Source: Holophagae bacterium (GTDB lineage Bacteria > Acidobacteriota > Holophagae > Acanthopleuribacterales > Acanthopleuribacteraceae). From it: DNA of 64,000 bases. The stretch is taken from assembly GCA_030429565.1 (NCBI GenBank), contig JAUIFE010000007.1, positions 124,001 to 188,000 of the forward strand, written 5' to 3'. A program made the translations under genes and the position numbers. Below, one piece after another: positions 1 to 9,191 of this stretch; positions within the stretch are counted from its first letter, which is position 1; each line of letters opens with the position of its first letter. The notes beneath the pieces were generated by a model that saw nothing but the letters and a program-made list of their open reading frames with translations, was not told the DNA's origin and searched no databases.

Positions 1-540
1 GAAGAGGTACCGCATGCGGTAGCGCGTCGAATGGCTTTTGTCTTGCCGGACAAAGACATGGCTTACATCGGCATTAACATGGGTAAGTTGGGGCCCCAAA
101 TGGCCCAGTACTTTAAGGTTGATCAAGGCGTTTTGGTAGAGAGTGTGGTTGAGGGCGGCCCAGCCGAAGCAGCGGGCCTGAGTGCCGGCGACATTATCCA
201 AAGCATTGACGGGGAACAGATTGCATCACCCAAGCAACTGCGCCAAGTGCTGGCCAAATATCAGCCTGGTGATGAAACGACCTTGGAATTTACTCGCCGC
301 GAGAAGCCGATGTCGCTGACCTTTCAGTTGGGCAAAAACGAACACCGTTTTAAGGCCTACAACTATAGCTTCAACAGCGACGAAGACGTGCGGTTCGAAT
401 TCAAGGGGACGGCGCCCCACATCGAACTCCACGAGCTGCACGAAATGGAGGGTACCCTCCATGAAAACTTAAAGGTTCTTGAAGAACACCTAAAAGAACT
501 TAAAGAGCAAGCGCCAAAAAGCGATAACAACGAGCACTAA
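1..540 (+). CDS. PDZ-domain protein, 5' end cut by the window
   Basis: The reading frame is open from base 1, so the gene begins upstream; the ATG at 31 is probably internal. The visible part contains one PDZ domain (roughly residues 20-110 of the visible protein) with the carboxylate-loop-like stretch YIGINMG, the VVEGGPAEAAGLSAGDII core and the QLRQVLAKYQPGDE helix. This arrangement is typical of PDZ modules of periplasmic HtrA/Deg-type or site-2 proteases. The remaining C-terminus is charged and helical (repeated HELHE/LKEL segments) and ends in SDNNEH. No protease catalytic residues lie in the visible part. It could be a chaperone-like or protease-associated PDZ protein; the enzyme class cannot be decided. 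A strong terminator follows 60 bases downstream. Confidence 0.8.
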   Translation, partial: EEVPHAVARRMAFVLPDKDMAYIGINMGKLGPQMAQYFKVDQGVLVESVVEGGPAEAAGLSAGDIIQSIDGEQIASPKQLRQVLAKYQPGDETTLEFTRREKPMSLTFQLGKNEHRFKAYNYSFNSDEDVRFEFKGTAPHIELHELHEMEGTLHENLKVLEEHLKELKEQAPKSDNNEH

Positions 541-602
541 ATTCTACGATTCTCCAAAATCTCAAAAGTCGCACACCCTACCCTTTTGAGTCTTGGTACT
601 TT

Positions 603-627
603 GCCGGTCGAAAGACCGGCTTTTTTT
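603..627 (+). terminator. Rho-independent terminator of the PDZ gene
   Basis: A perfect 7-bp stem (GCCGGTC/GACCGGC) closed by a GAAA tetraloop and followed by seven T residues. Confidence 0.93.
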
Positions 628-1008
628 ATTTGGGGTTGGGCGGACGGGGTGAAGCAGAAAATCAGATGCGCGGGGCGAGGGGTTGGGCTAGAATGAGGCC
701 AAGCCTTCTGTACCTTTAGCCCGCGTTCCGCGTGGAGATCATCGGCAACTGCTGTAACGCTTGTCCTGCCTTGGGCTTCGCAATGGCCGTTGTCATGCTG
801 GAACACGTGAGTTTGGCGTGTCCTCGGCGGTGTGTTCGTTCAATGAGCGCGCTGCTGGATTTAGGGCACACGGCCGGTATGCCGTGTTTCTCCTTATTTC
901 TGGTTACGACGGTGCGGAACGGCCCCGATAAAGCTATTAAGTGCTTTCGGTTTTTAACGCGTTTGCTCTCAGCGGACCGCGCAACATCACCACAGTGAGG
1001 ATCCATTT
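628..1008. other. Intergenic region upstream of the Wzc-like kinase
   Basis: No supported gene. An 88-codon frame at 732-998 has no ribosome binding site and an unconvincing composition. The last bases carry the TGAGGA ribosome binding site of the next gene; the promoter presumably lies here but was not pinpointed. Confidence 0.6.
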
Positions 1009-3753
1009 ATGGAAGAACTCCAGCGTCCAGCCCACGTTCAGGGACCCGTCCCCCAGAATGAATTTAACGTGTTGGAATATTTGGGCATCATTCGCAAACA
1101 CATGAAAACCATGTTTGTGGCGAGTTTTATTGGCGCCTTGATCGGCATGGGTTTGTGGTGGATGAAGCCGCCGGTTTACCGGGCTGAGGCAACGCTCAAG
1201 ATGGATCAAAACTCGCGCGACATCCTCAATTACGGTGAGTTTTACAATCCCTACACGCGTTTTTTCCGTGAGGAATACCTAAAAACCGAATTCGAAATCA
1301 TGGAGAGCAACCCAGTTATCGATCGCGTTATCAGTCGCTTGCCGGAAGCCTTTGTCGAATCCCACTTTCCGCCACCCAAACGCTCGACCTCGTTGTTTGG
1401 GTTTGTGCGTGAATCGTTGAAACCCAAGCCCAAGTTAACGCCGGAACAGCAAAAAGAACAGGACTATGAACGGTTGCTGTCCACATTGCGCAATGGTTTG
1501 GAAGTCAAAGAAATACGCTCGACCAATTTGGTGTCGTTGAGTTTTGTTTCGCAAAACCCGCTAACGGCCAAAAGTGTTGTCAACGCTTGGTTGGAAGCCT
1601 ACATCCAGTACGAACTGGAACAGAAATACGTGAAAAACAAACAGGCCCACAACTTTTTGGCGCAAGAGTCATCGCGTTTGCGACGGGAAATTGAGGCCTT
1701 GGTGGCCGAAAAGGCGGACAAAGAGAAACAGTCGAACGCCTTCAAGCTGGGCAACAACACGATTGCCGACGAACAATCGCTGATTGATCGCAACCGTGAT
1801 TTGTCCGACGCCCGCACCAAATTAATCCGCACCGAGGCGCGGTTACGCAAATTGGAAAACGCTTCGCCGGAGAGTTCGATTGACGTTAGTCAGATGTCGA
1901 GTGTGACGCGCATGTCGGGGGAGCTGGCGCAGTTGCGTGCTGATTATCAAGCCGGCCTCAAGATCTACAAACCGGAAGCGGCGGTGATGCAGGACAAGCG
2001 GGGCAAGATCGACGCCAAGCAAACAGAATTGCGCAAGGAACAGCGTCGTATTTATCGCGAATTGTTGAACGATTTACGTGCGGAAGTGGAGGCCCAGGGT
2101 GGCGCAATTGAAATGCTGCAAAAAGACGCGGCGCGTTTACAGGCGAGCAGTGTGTCCACCAAAAAAGAATTGGAAACCTCAATCGTCAATATGGAAGATC
2201 AAATCACCGGTTTGCGTACGACGTTGGAGGAGCTGGATAAGCGAAAGGCTTCGTTAAACTTAGCCTTGGGCCTCAAAGACATCGGCCGCACGGATAAAGT
2301 GATTGTTGAAAACGCGTCACTGCCCAAAACGCCTTATGCGCCGTCGTTACGACGGTATGTTTTGGCCGGCCTGTTTTTGGGTGCCATGTTGGCGATGGGT
2401 GTGATGTTCCTGCTTGAAATTACAGATCGCACGATTCACACGGCCGACATGTTGCAGGGCATTACCGGCCTACCGACCTTGACGATGGTGCCCAAAATTC
2501 GCGAGCGCCAACTGGAAAAGGCGGCTGAAGATTTTAAAATTAAGGCGTTTACCGAGATCCACGAGAAGGGCGTGGCCCTTCTCAAGGCGGCGCCCAGTCA
2601 GGAATTGAAAAGCATTGTCGATATCGCCGTGCTGTTTAAGGATCGAGAGACCAAAGAGCTGCAGAGCAAAGACTTAGAGCGTTTGTCCAGCGAGATGTCG
2701 CAGAATATGGAGAAGGTCGTTGCGCTTTACCTTCGTGGGAAAAACGATATCTTGCGCACCGAGAATGCGGGTTGGATCGCTTATTTCACGCGCATTTACG
2801 ACCTTGCCAATTACGCGCGCTCGCTGGGGAGCGGTGAAATACGCGAGGATCTGCAGAAATCCGAAACCAAAAAACCAAGTCGGCGTCGTTTGGCGGCTGA
2901 AGCAAAGTCGTTGGCGCTCGGCCACGAAAATGAAACCGAAGACGACGCCTATGGGTACAGCAACCAAAGCGAAAAGGAACAACGGATTGGCATTCGCAAA
3001 GTGATTGGGTGCATGACGCACATCAAACCGGCCCACGTCTTTTCCGAAGCCTATCGCCACTTGCGCACCAATATTTTGTTTTCCAAGGCCGATAACGAAC
3101 GCAATCACGTGTTCTTGCTAACCAGCTCGGTACCGAGTGAAGGGAAAACGATATCCTCGATCAACCTTTCCATTGCGTTCTCCCAGTTGGACAAAAAACG
3201 GGTGTTGCTGATCGACGGCGATTTACGGCGAGCGAAACTGCACAAAGTATTTAACTTGCCAGGCGAACTGGGCTTGGTTGACCACTTGGTTCAAAAAGAA
3301 CCGCTGGAGAACTGCATTCAGCAAACCTTTATTCCCAACTTGTCGTTGCTTGGATCGGGGACGATTCCACCCAACCCATCGGAATTACTGGCTTCGCAAA
3401 GTATGCGGAACCTCATTCAGGAGTTGCGTGAACGGTTTGACTACGTTCTGTTTGATTCGTCGCCGGTACTGTTGGTAACTGATGCTTGCATCATCGGTAA
3501 CATGGTTGATGCCACTATTTTCGTAACCAAGGCGGCGGCGACCCATCGCGATGAGGCCGCGCGCTCCATCCAAATCCTGCGTTCCAACGGGATTACGCCG
3601 ATTGGTACCTTGTTCAACGACACCGAGTTCAGTGGTAAAGGTGGGTATGGCAAGGGCTATGGCTACAGTTACGGTTATGGTTACGGCTATGGCTACGGTT
3701 ATGGTTACGGCTACAACAGCTACGGTTATAACCGCCGTACGAATAAAGCCTAA
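1009..3753 (+). CDS. Wzc-like polysaccharide-biosynthesis tyrosine autokinase
   Basis: An inner-membrane polysaccharide co-polymerase fused to a BY-kinase, expected to control chain length and export of an exopolysaccharide or capsule. The N-terminal Wzz domain has a first membrane helix at about residues 33-50, a long periplasmic coiled-coil region with a GNVR-like end, and a second helix near 448-469. The cytoplasmic kinase shows Walker A (SSVPSEGKT, about 706-714), Walker A' (VLLIDGDLR, about 732-740) and Walker B (VLFDSSP, about 813-819). The tail (about 876-914) holds 13 tyrosines in Gly-Tyr dipeptides, the presumed autophosphorylation cluster. Between the second helix and the kinase lies a helical insert of about 140 residues more than is usual. 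The start has TGAGGA seven bases upstream. No other polysaccharide gene is adjacent. Confidence 0.92.
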   Translation: MEELQRPAHVQGPVPQNEFNVLEYLGIIRKHMKTMFVASFIGALIGMGLWWMKPPVYRAEATLKMDQNSRDILNYGEFYNPYTRFFREEYLKTEFEIMESNPVIDRVISRLPEAFVESHFPPPKRSTSLFGFVRESLKPKPKLTPEQQKEQDYERLLSTLRNGLEVKEIRSTNLVSLSFVSQNPLTAKSVVNAWLEAYIQYELEQKYVKNKQAHNFLAQESSRLRREIEALVAEKADKEKQSNAFKLGNNTIADEQSLIDRNRDLSDARTKLIRTEARLRKLENASPESSIDVSQMSSVTRMSGELAQLRADYQAGLKIYKPEAAVMQDKRGKIDAKQTELRKEQRRIYRELLNDLRAEVEAQGGAIEMLQKDAARLQASSVSTKKELETSIVNMEDQITGLRTTLEELDKRKASLNLALGLKDIGRTDKVIVENASLPKTPYAPSLRRYVLAGLFLGAMLAMGVMFLLEITDRTIHTADMLQGITGLPTLTMVPKIRERQLEKAAEDFKIKAFTEIHEKGVALLKAAPSQELKSIVDIAVLFKDRETKELQSKDLERLSSEMSQNMEKVVALYLRGKNDILRTENAGWIAYFTRIYDLANYARSLGSGEIREDLQKSETKKPSRRRLAAEAKSLALGHENETEDDAYGYSNQSEKEQRIGIRKVIGCMTHIKPAHVFSEAYRHLRTNILFSKADNERNHVFLLTSSVPSEGKTISSINLSIAFSQLDKKRVLLIDGDLRRAKLHKVFNLPGELGLVDHLVQKEPLENCIQQTFIPNLSLLGSGTIPPNPSELLASQSMRNLIQELRERFDYVLFDSSPVLLVTDACIIGNMVDATIFVTKAAATHRDEAARSIQILRSNGITPIGTLFNDTEFSGKGGYGKGYGYSYGYGYGYGYGYGYGYNSYGYNRRTNKA

Positions 3754-3905
3754 TTCAGATACCAGTGATATTCGGTGGCTGAAAAAACGTGTGTTTCCTT
3801 GGGTAGCGCGCTTTTTCTGCTGGATCCCCCTGGTCTTGGAGCGTTCGGTTAGGATATGATGACCGTTCCTTCGGGGGGGATCTGTATTTAAGCGGGGGAC
3901 AGCCC

Positions 3906-5390
3906 ATGACAGCCTATGTCTACAACACGATGACGAAAAAACGCGAGCCTTTTGAAACGAAAGAACCGCGCAAGGTGTCGATGTACGCTTGTGGTCTCAC
4001 GGTTTACGATCTCAGTCACATTGGTCACGGCATGCAGGCCATTATTTACGACATGATTCGGAACTACTTCGAGTTTAAAGGCTACGAAGTAACATACGTG
4101 CGCAACTACACGGATGTTGACGACAAAATTATTGCGCGTGCCAACCAGCTTGGCAAATCGGCGCTGGCCTATTCACAAGAGATGATCGATCAGAGTTTGG
4201 CGGACATGGCCCTGCTCGGGGTGGCGCCGGCGACGATCGAACCCAAAGTGAGTGAGCACATACCTGAAATCATCAGCATGATTCAGAAGCTCATCGATAA
4301 AGGCCATGCTTACGAAAGCAATGGCGACGTCTATTTCGACGTGCGTTCTTTTCCTGAGTACGGCTGCCTATCCAATCGCGATCCGGAAGAGTTGCGTTCG
4401 AGCGGCCGCATTGAGGTTAGCCCCGACAAACGCGACCCGTTGGATTTCACGCTTTGGAAAAAAGCCAAAGAGGGCGAAGTTTTCTGGGCCTCACCTTGGA
4501 GTGACGGGCGACCTGGCTGGCACATTGAGTGCTCGGCGATGGCGGTTAAATATTTGGGCGAAACCTTTGATATTCATGGCGGTGGGCGCGATTTAGTCTT
4601 CCCGCACCATGAAAACGAAATTGCCCAAAGTTGTGCGGCGCATGAGGGTTCCTATGCCCGTTACTGGATCCACAATGGTTTGATCCTAGTGGACGGTCAG
4701 AAGATGGGTAAGTCGAATGGGAACTTTTACACGATTCAGGATGCGGTCGCTGCGTACCATCCAGAAACCATTCGCTACACAATTTTGAAGAGTCACTACA
4801 CTGCGAATATCGATTTTTGCGCAGACGCCTTCCACAATTCCTACACCCGTATGTTGTACTTTTACAACACGTTCAAACGGGTTGAAGAATTGCGCGAGCA
4901 GTTTCCCGACGCAGAGGTGAAACCGCTCGACAACATCACCGTACCCAAGGTTCGTGAGGCGTTTGAACGTGTGATGGACGACGACTTCAACACGGTTGCC
5001 GCATTGCGTGAGATCAATGCCGGTTTCAAGTTCATCAACGATTTATTGGCGGCGAAGAAGCCGAAAATGAAGCAAAAAGCCGGGGTGATTCTGGCCGTGG
5101 CCGACGAAGTGAAAACCTGCTTGGGTGTGCTCGGTTTGGGGCAAAAACCCAGTGGCGAAGCGCTGGCTGAAATTCAGGGCTACCTGATTCGCGCGCGCAA
5201 CATCTGCCCAGACCAAGTTGCCCAGCGCTTGCAAGAGCGCGACACGGCCCGTGAGCAAAAAGAATGGGCCAAGGCTGATGAAATTAGGGACGCGCTTATC
5301 GGCGACGGGATTGTCGTGATGGACACACCCCAAGGCACGGAATGGCAAGTATTGCCCTATCAGGGTGAACAACCTGATGACGATTGTTAA
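3906..5390 (+). CDS. cysS: Cysteinyl-tRNA synthetase
   Basis: Charges tRNA-Cys with cysteine in the cytoplasm. The class I signatures are present: HIGHG at residues 38-42 and KMGKS at 266-270. The zinc-site cysteine sits in the expected MYACGLTVYD context (Cys29), with the other ligands in GWHIECSAMA and the HGGGRDLVFPHHENE block. The DALR-type helical anticodon region and the C-terminal EWAKADEIRDAL motif are intact. At 494 residues it is slightly longer than most bacterial CysRS. The ATG has GGGGGAC a few bases upstream. It ends at a bidirectional terminator shared with the convergent neighbour. Confidence 0.97.
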   Translation: MTAYVYNTMTKKREPFETKEPRKVSMYACGLTVYDLSHIGHGMQAIIYDMIRNYFEFKGYEVTYVRNYTDVDDKIIARANQLGKSALAYSQEMIDQSLADMALLGVAPATIEPKVSEHIPEIISMIQKLIDKGHAYESNGDVYFDVRSFPEYGCLSNRDPEELRSSGRIEVSPDKRDPLDFTLWKKAKEGEVFWASPWSDGRPGWHIECSAMAVKYLGETFDIHGGGRDLVFPHHENEIAQSCAAHEGSYARYWIHNGLILVDGQKMGKSNGNFYTIQDAVAAYHPETIRYTILKSHYTANIDFCADAFHNSYTRMLYFYNTFKRVEELREQFPDAEVKPLDNITVPKVREAFERVMDDDFNTVAALREINAGFKFINDLLAAKKPKMKQKAGVILAVADEVKTCLGVLGLGQKPSGEALAEIQGYLIRARNICPDQVAQRLQERDTAREQKEWAKADEIRDALIGDGIVVMDTPQGTEWQVLPYQGEQPDDDC

Positions 5391-5416
5391 TCAGCGCGAC
5401 AGAGAGAAATAACAAA

Positions 5417-5455
5417 AACCGCCGTCCCGTTTGCGAACGTGGCGGCGGTTTTTTT
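5417..5455. terminator. Bidirectional terminator between cysS and the FAA hydrolase gene
   Basis: The arms AACCGCCG (5417-5424) and CGGCGGTT (5443-5450) pair perfectly. T residues run to 5455 on the plus strand, and an A-rich stretch before the stem gives U residues on the minus strand, so it can serve both convergent genes. Confidence 0.88.
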
Positions 5456-5541
5456 GTTATCCGAGCATAAAATGAAAACGACCCGCGCCAGCCTGGGCGG
5501 CATTGGCGGGTCGCAAGAATCATGCGTTGTCGCGGCTTGAA

Positions 5542-6528
5542 TTAGCCTTCAAACGGCACGATTTTTTGATCGATGGTGCCAAACAGGTTGTTGCCGTCTT
5601 GGTCCATCATTTCGATTTTAATAGTGTCGCCCTCTTTCATGAACGGCGTGACAAACTCACCGGTGTTGATTTTTTCCAGCATGCGTTTTTCGGCCAAGCA
5701 ACTGGAGCCGCGGCTGGTGTCTTCATTGGCTACGGTGCCGCTGCCGATGATGGTGCCGGCGGAAAGCGCACGCGTCATGGCGGCGTGTTCAATCAAACGC
5801 GGGAAAGAGAAGTGCATGTGGCCGGCGTCGGCGTTTCCGAAGAAGGCACCGTTGTAGGTCACGTGCAGGGGCAGGTGCAAACGGCCGTCGCGCCAGTTGT
5901 CGCCCAACTCGTCGAGGGTTAACGCGAATGGTGAAAAGGCCGAGGAAGGTTTGGAGTTGTAGAAACCAAAGCCCTTTTTCAATTCGGGAGGAATCAAGCC
6001 GCGCAGCGAAACATCGTTGCAAAGCATGACCAAACGAATGTATTGGGCGGCATCGGCTTCTTTGGTGCCCATGGGGACATCGTCGAGGACGACGGCGACT
6101 TCGCCTTCGAAATCCATCCCGTGGTTGAAATCAATCAACGGCACATCTTGGCGAGGCGCAAGGAACGTATCACTACCGCCTTGGTAAACCAAGGGGTCGG
6201 TGTGTAAACCTTCAGGCAGGGGCGCGTTGCGCGCTTGGCGAACCAATTTGATGTGCTGGATGAAGGCTGAACCGTCGATCCAGCCCCAGGTACGTGGTAG
6301 CGGCGAGTGAAATTGCTGTTGATCAACAGCGAAGGCATCGGAGGCACGACCTTCATTGAGTTCAGTATAAAGTGCTTCTAATTGAGGGGCTGCGTCGGCC
6401 CAATTCTCAACAGCGTCACGCAGGCAACGGGCGATGTGCCCGGCTTTGGCCGCGGTTTGATTGTCACGGCTAACAACCACCAGCTCGCCGTCGCGATTAC
6501 CGGCTTGTTTTAAGGTTCCAAGTTTCAT
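5542..6528 (-). CDS. Fumarylacetoacetate hydrolase family protein
   Basis: A 328-residue FAH-superfamily enzyme, expected to hydrolyse a carbon-carbon bond in a 2,4-dioxo acid in aromatic amino-acid catabolism or a related pathway. The family features are the metal-binding acidic stretch MDFEGEVAVVLDD, the NDVSLR segment, the KPSSAFSPFA loop and the GSGTVANED strand-turn near the C-terminus. Its length and N-terminal part match the two-domain fumarylacetoacetate-hydrolase-like enzymes often found beside homogentisate dioxygenase, but no such gene is in the window, so the substrate is open. It has only a weak ribosome binding site (GGTAG). Confidence 0.88.
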   Translation of the reverse strand: MKLGTLKQAGNRDGELVVVSRDNQTAAKAGHIARCLRDAVENWADAAPQLEALYTELNEGRASDAFAVDQQQFHSPLPRTWGWIDGSAFIQHIKLVRQARNAPLPEGLHTDPLVYQGGSDTFLAPRQDVPLIDFNHGMDFEGEVAVVLDDVPMGTKEADAAQYIRLVMLCNDVSLRGLIPPELKKGFGFYNSKPSSAFSPFALTLDELGDNWRDGRLHLPLHVTYNGAFFGNADAGHMHFSFPRLIEHAAMTRALSAGTIIGSGTVANEDTSRGSSCLAEKRMLEKINTGEFVTPFMKEGDTIKIEMMDQDGNNLFGTIDQKIVPFEG

Positions 6529-6983
6529 GATCTACCGCCTTCACGAATTTAAATGGCATGACACAAAAAGATGGCGTTGGGCGTGCTTTCCATGGGGGCC
6601 ATTCGAGTGGCGCGAAAGCAAGCCCGTGTCGGCGACCCAGCAAGCGTTGCGGTGACCACGGCCGTTAAGGCGGTGGTACGGCTCTCGGTGCTCGTTGTCC
6701 AATCGCGGGCACCGACGCTCGGCCGCCGACGGCGATTCAAGTGAACCGGTACGGCAAGCCGGGGTAATTCATCCAAGGTTCTGCGTTCTGAATAACCGCT
6801 GATTGGTTGTTGTGATCCAACCTCCGGTTTACGAGGCAAAGCGCAAAAGCCAGGCCGACCCAACACACCTCTGGAAACAGTGTGTCAGCCCATAGACAAA
6901 ATCCCTATCATGATTTACCCGGTCAGTGCAGTCAAGCAAAGCTTCGGTCATGAGAACCGTTGTCCGCCGCCGGCCGCCATTTG
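6529..6983. other. Intergenic region, nothing recognised
   Basis: 455 bases between two minus-strand genes. The frames here are short, without ribosome binding sites or family likeness. The promoter of the FAA hydrolase gene should lie near its 3' side in this numbering (just above 6528). Confidence 0.5.
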
Positions 6984-8669
6984 TTAACTGGGTTGCGAGA
7001 CCATACCGCCGTAACGGACTTCTAGGCTGAGGCCGGCCAGTTGAATGACATCGCCATGCAGTAAGCTGACTTTGCCGGAAAAACGGGTTCCGTTTTTGGC
7101 GGTGCCGTTGCTGCTTTGTTTGTCGGTGAAATAGAAGTTGCCGGTGTGCCAACTGATTTCGCCGTGTTCCGCGCTAATGCCGCGATCATCGAGTAAGAGG
7201 TCGTTGCCGCGATCTCGACCGCGACCCAAGCTGACCACCTCGTCGATTGGGAACAGCCAGGTTTCTTTGACATGACCTTCCTCGGAAACGATGAGGAAGT
7301 GGCAGCCTTTGCCGGCGTCGCGTCGGCCTAAATGAGCTTTTGGTCCGGCTTTGACCGTTTCAAAGCGATACTCAAGCGAGACCGATCCCATTTGCAGCAT
7401 GTCTTCGTGACGCAGTTTAAATCCGTTGCGGTGGTTGGGCGGCTGACCGTTGAGCAAAATCTCCTTGGCGACGGATTCTTGAATAAATAGCCATAGGCCT
7501 TGTGCATCGCGACCGATTCGAAAATGGCTTTTGTCGACGTTGGTCACGGGTTTTAGCATCTGTTCTGCGATCCGGCAGCGTTTCAAAAGCTGCACATCGA
7601 GGCTGGGCCGCACGCAAATGTTGTACGAGCGTCGCGAGAACGGCGAAACCAGGCGCAGGAATGGTGCGCTTTGGGTTTCCGGCGGCGGTGCGTCGGTCGG
7701 TTGGACCTCGGCGTTGACGCGCGACAAATGTGCATGTTGGCGTAAATACGTGGCGGGTAGGTGTTTAAAGAGCGGGTCCATGGTGGCGGCCAGCTTTAGT
7801 TCTTTCTCGGCCGTCGTACGGTCGTCCTTGGCTAAATTAATCAAGCCTTTGACCAGGTAACCGAGGGCGTTGGGCTGGCGCTGGAAGGTGCGTTGATGGA
7901 TGTCGGCGGCCCGTGTTACATCGGCCACATCCAAATAAGCCAAAGCTTTCAGATAGGCGCCCTGTTCGCTGCGCGCCAAACGCGGATGAGTGTTGAGGTA
8001 TCGCAAGCCGGCGGTGCTGTTGCCGCTAATGAACCAAAACATACACTCGATCATTTGGCCGATCTGCCAATTGGGAAAGGTGTGGTTTAAGCGTTGAATG
8101 CCCTGCTGCGCTTCTTCACGGTCACCGTGATCAAAGGCGGCGAAGATGGCCTTGAGCGCGACGGCTTGCTCGTTCTCGAGCTTTAGAGAGGCGGTTTCCA
8201 GTGATAGCGGCGAATCGGGCGGCAGTTGGACGCTGTCGATGACGGTCCGAATCAGCTTCTTGCGTGTGCTGGAAACGACGATGCAGGTGCCGGTGGTTAC
8301 ACGCGGGTCCTTTTGGAATTCAATGCTAAAGGGATTGCGTGTCAAATAGCTTTTGAGCCGCTGCAAAACGCCGAGATGTTCCATTGCGTCCTTGCGAATC
8401 TCGTCGAGCAGCGGTTCCAGCCGGCGGTAATCGTCGGGATGGATGTAGACCATAAAACACTCGTGCATGTAGACACTTTTTTTAGGGTCGATGACGACGC
8501 GATTTTCTTCCGCAACCTTCTCGCACTGGCGCACGATGTCGATGCCTTGCAGCGCCAAATCGCCGGCGGGTTGGAGTTTGAGTGGCAGTTTGACTTCGAG
8601 TAATTCTTCGAAATAACGGTTAACGGCGGCCAAATTGACCAGGTTTTTTATCTGTGTTTTCCACGCCAT
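6984..8669 (-). CDS. FHA-domain protein with FhaA-type N-terminal domain and helical repeats
   Basis: A phosphothreonine-recognition adaptor. Residues 1-135 resemble the DUF3662 domain at the N-terminus of actinobacterial FhaA (the VIDPKKSVYMHECFMVYIHPDDY segment and a following beta-strand). Residues about 185-320 look like TPR helices (AIFAAFDHGDREEA, LAYLDVADVTRAADI). A first FHA-like domain at about 345-430 is degenerate. The second, at about 475-550, is canonical: SLGRGRDRGNDLLL, then ISAEHGEI, then KQSSNGT. These are the GR, SxxH and NG motifs that bind phosphothreonine. It is probably co-transcribed with the small gene 9 bases upstream. Its partner kinase is unknown; the window's own kinases are candidates only by inference. 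Confidence 0.87.
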   Translation of the reverse strand: MAWKTQIKNLVNLAAVNRYFEELLEVKLPLKLQPAGDLALQGIDIVRQCEKVAEENRVVIDPKKSVYMHECFMVYIHPDDYRRLEPLLDEIRKDAMEHLGVLQRLKSYLTRNPFSIEFQKDPRVTTGTCIVVSSTRKKLIRTVIDSVQLPPDSPLSLETASLKLENEQAVALKAIFAAFDHGDREEAQQGIQRLNHTFPNWQIGQMIECMFWFISGNSTAGLRYLNTHPRLARSEQGAYLKALAYLDVADVTRAADIHQRTFQRQPNALGYLVKGLINLAKDDRTTAEKELKLAATMDPLFKHLPATYLRQHAHLSRVNAEVQPTDAPPPETQSAPFLRLVSPFSRRSYNICVRPSLDVQLLKRCRIAEQMLKPVTNVDKSHFRIGRDAQGLWLFIQESVAKEILLNGQPPNHRNGFKLRHEDMLQMGSVSLEYRFETVKAGPKAHLGRRDAGKGCHFLIVSEEGHVKETWLFPIDEVVSLGRGRDRGNDLLLDDRGISAEHGEISWHTGNFYFTDKQSSNGTAKNGTRFSGKVSLLHGDVIQLAGLSLEVRYGGMVSQPS

Positions 8670-8678
8670 GCGACACCC

Positions 8679-8873
8679 CTACCCTTGGTCCGGCGTTGCG
8701 GTCGGTACAACCGCGTGGGCGCCGGAATCAATAAAGGCGTCTTCTTGCGCCGGTCGGTAATCTTCTTCGGCGGCGAGTGTTGGATTTTGTTCTTCCATTT
8801 GACGACGCAGGTGATCGAGAAAGACTTCCCAGACATCGTCGAGATTCAAAGCAATCGGTGTTTTGGCACGCAT
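8679..8873 (-). CDS. Small hypothetical protein upstream of the FHA gene
   Basis: 64 residues, starting MRAKTPIALNLDDVWEVFLDHL. The start at 8873 is chosen over longer alternatives because a strong GGGGAGGG lies just before the ATG. The protein is acidic, begins with a short amphipathic helix and ends in a low-complexity tail. It has no recognised family. The stop codon is 9 bases from the FHA gene start, so the two are probably translated from one mRNA and may act together. Confidence 0.6.
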   Translation of the reverse strand: MRAKTPIALNLDDVWEVFLDHLRRQMEEQNPTLAAEEDYRPAQEDAFIDSGAHAVVPTATPDQG

Positions 8874-9191
8874 GGTCACCCTCCCCAGGGAATGACGCCC
8901 CCACGGCGTCAAGGCACACGGCGGCGCAATCAGCGCCGACACGGTTACAACAAACATGAAACGGCATACAGCTTGGCGCACCCCAGCAACCAAGGGGGGC
9001 CTACTCTGCCGTGAACGACCGGATCGTCCCGATAGAAACCGGTCGCATGAAACAGCTCAAGCCATGAAAAATAAAAGCAAAGGGGCGTTGAAGTCTGCTT
9101 GCCGGTTTAAGAATGAATAGCGATAAAAAACTTACAAAGTTCGCAATGCGACGGTGGTGAACACCCGGTGGCCGAAATCAAAAAAGCGGCA
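8874..9191. other. Intergenic region, nothing recognised
   Basis: 318 bases between the small FHA-linked gene and the sigma factor gene. No convincing hairpin with a T-run and no supported frame was seen. Confidence 0.45.

Noticed and set aside
732..998. 88-codon plus-strand ORF before the Wzc-like kinase
   Set aside because: No ribosome binding site, Cys- and Met-rich composition unlike neighbours, and an overlapping frame on the other strand of similar length.
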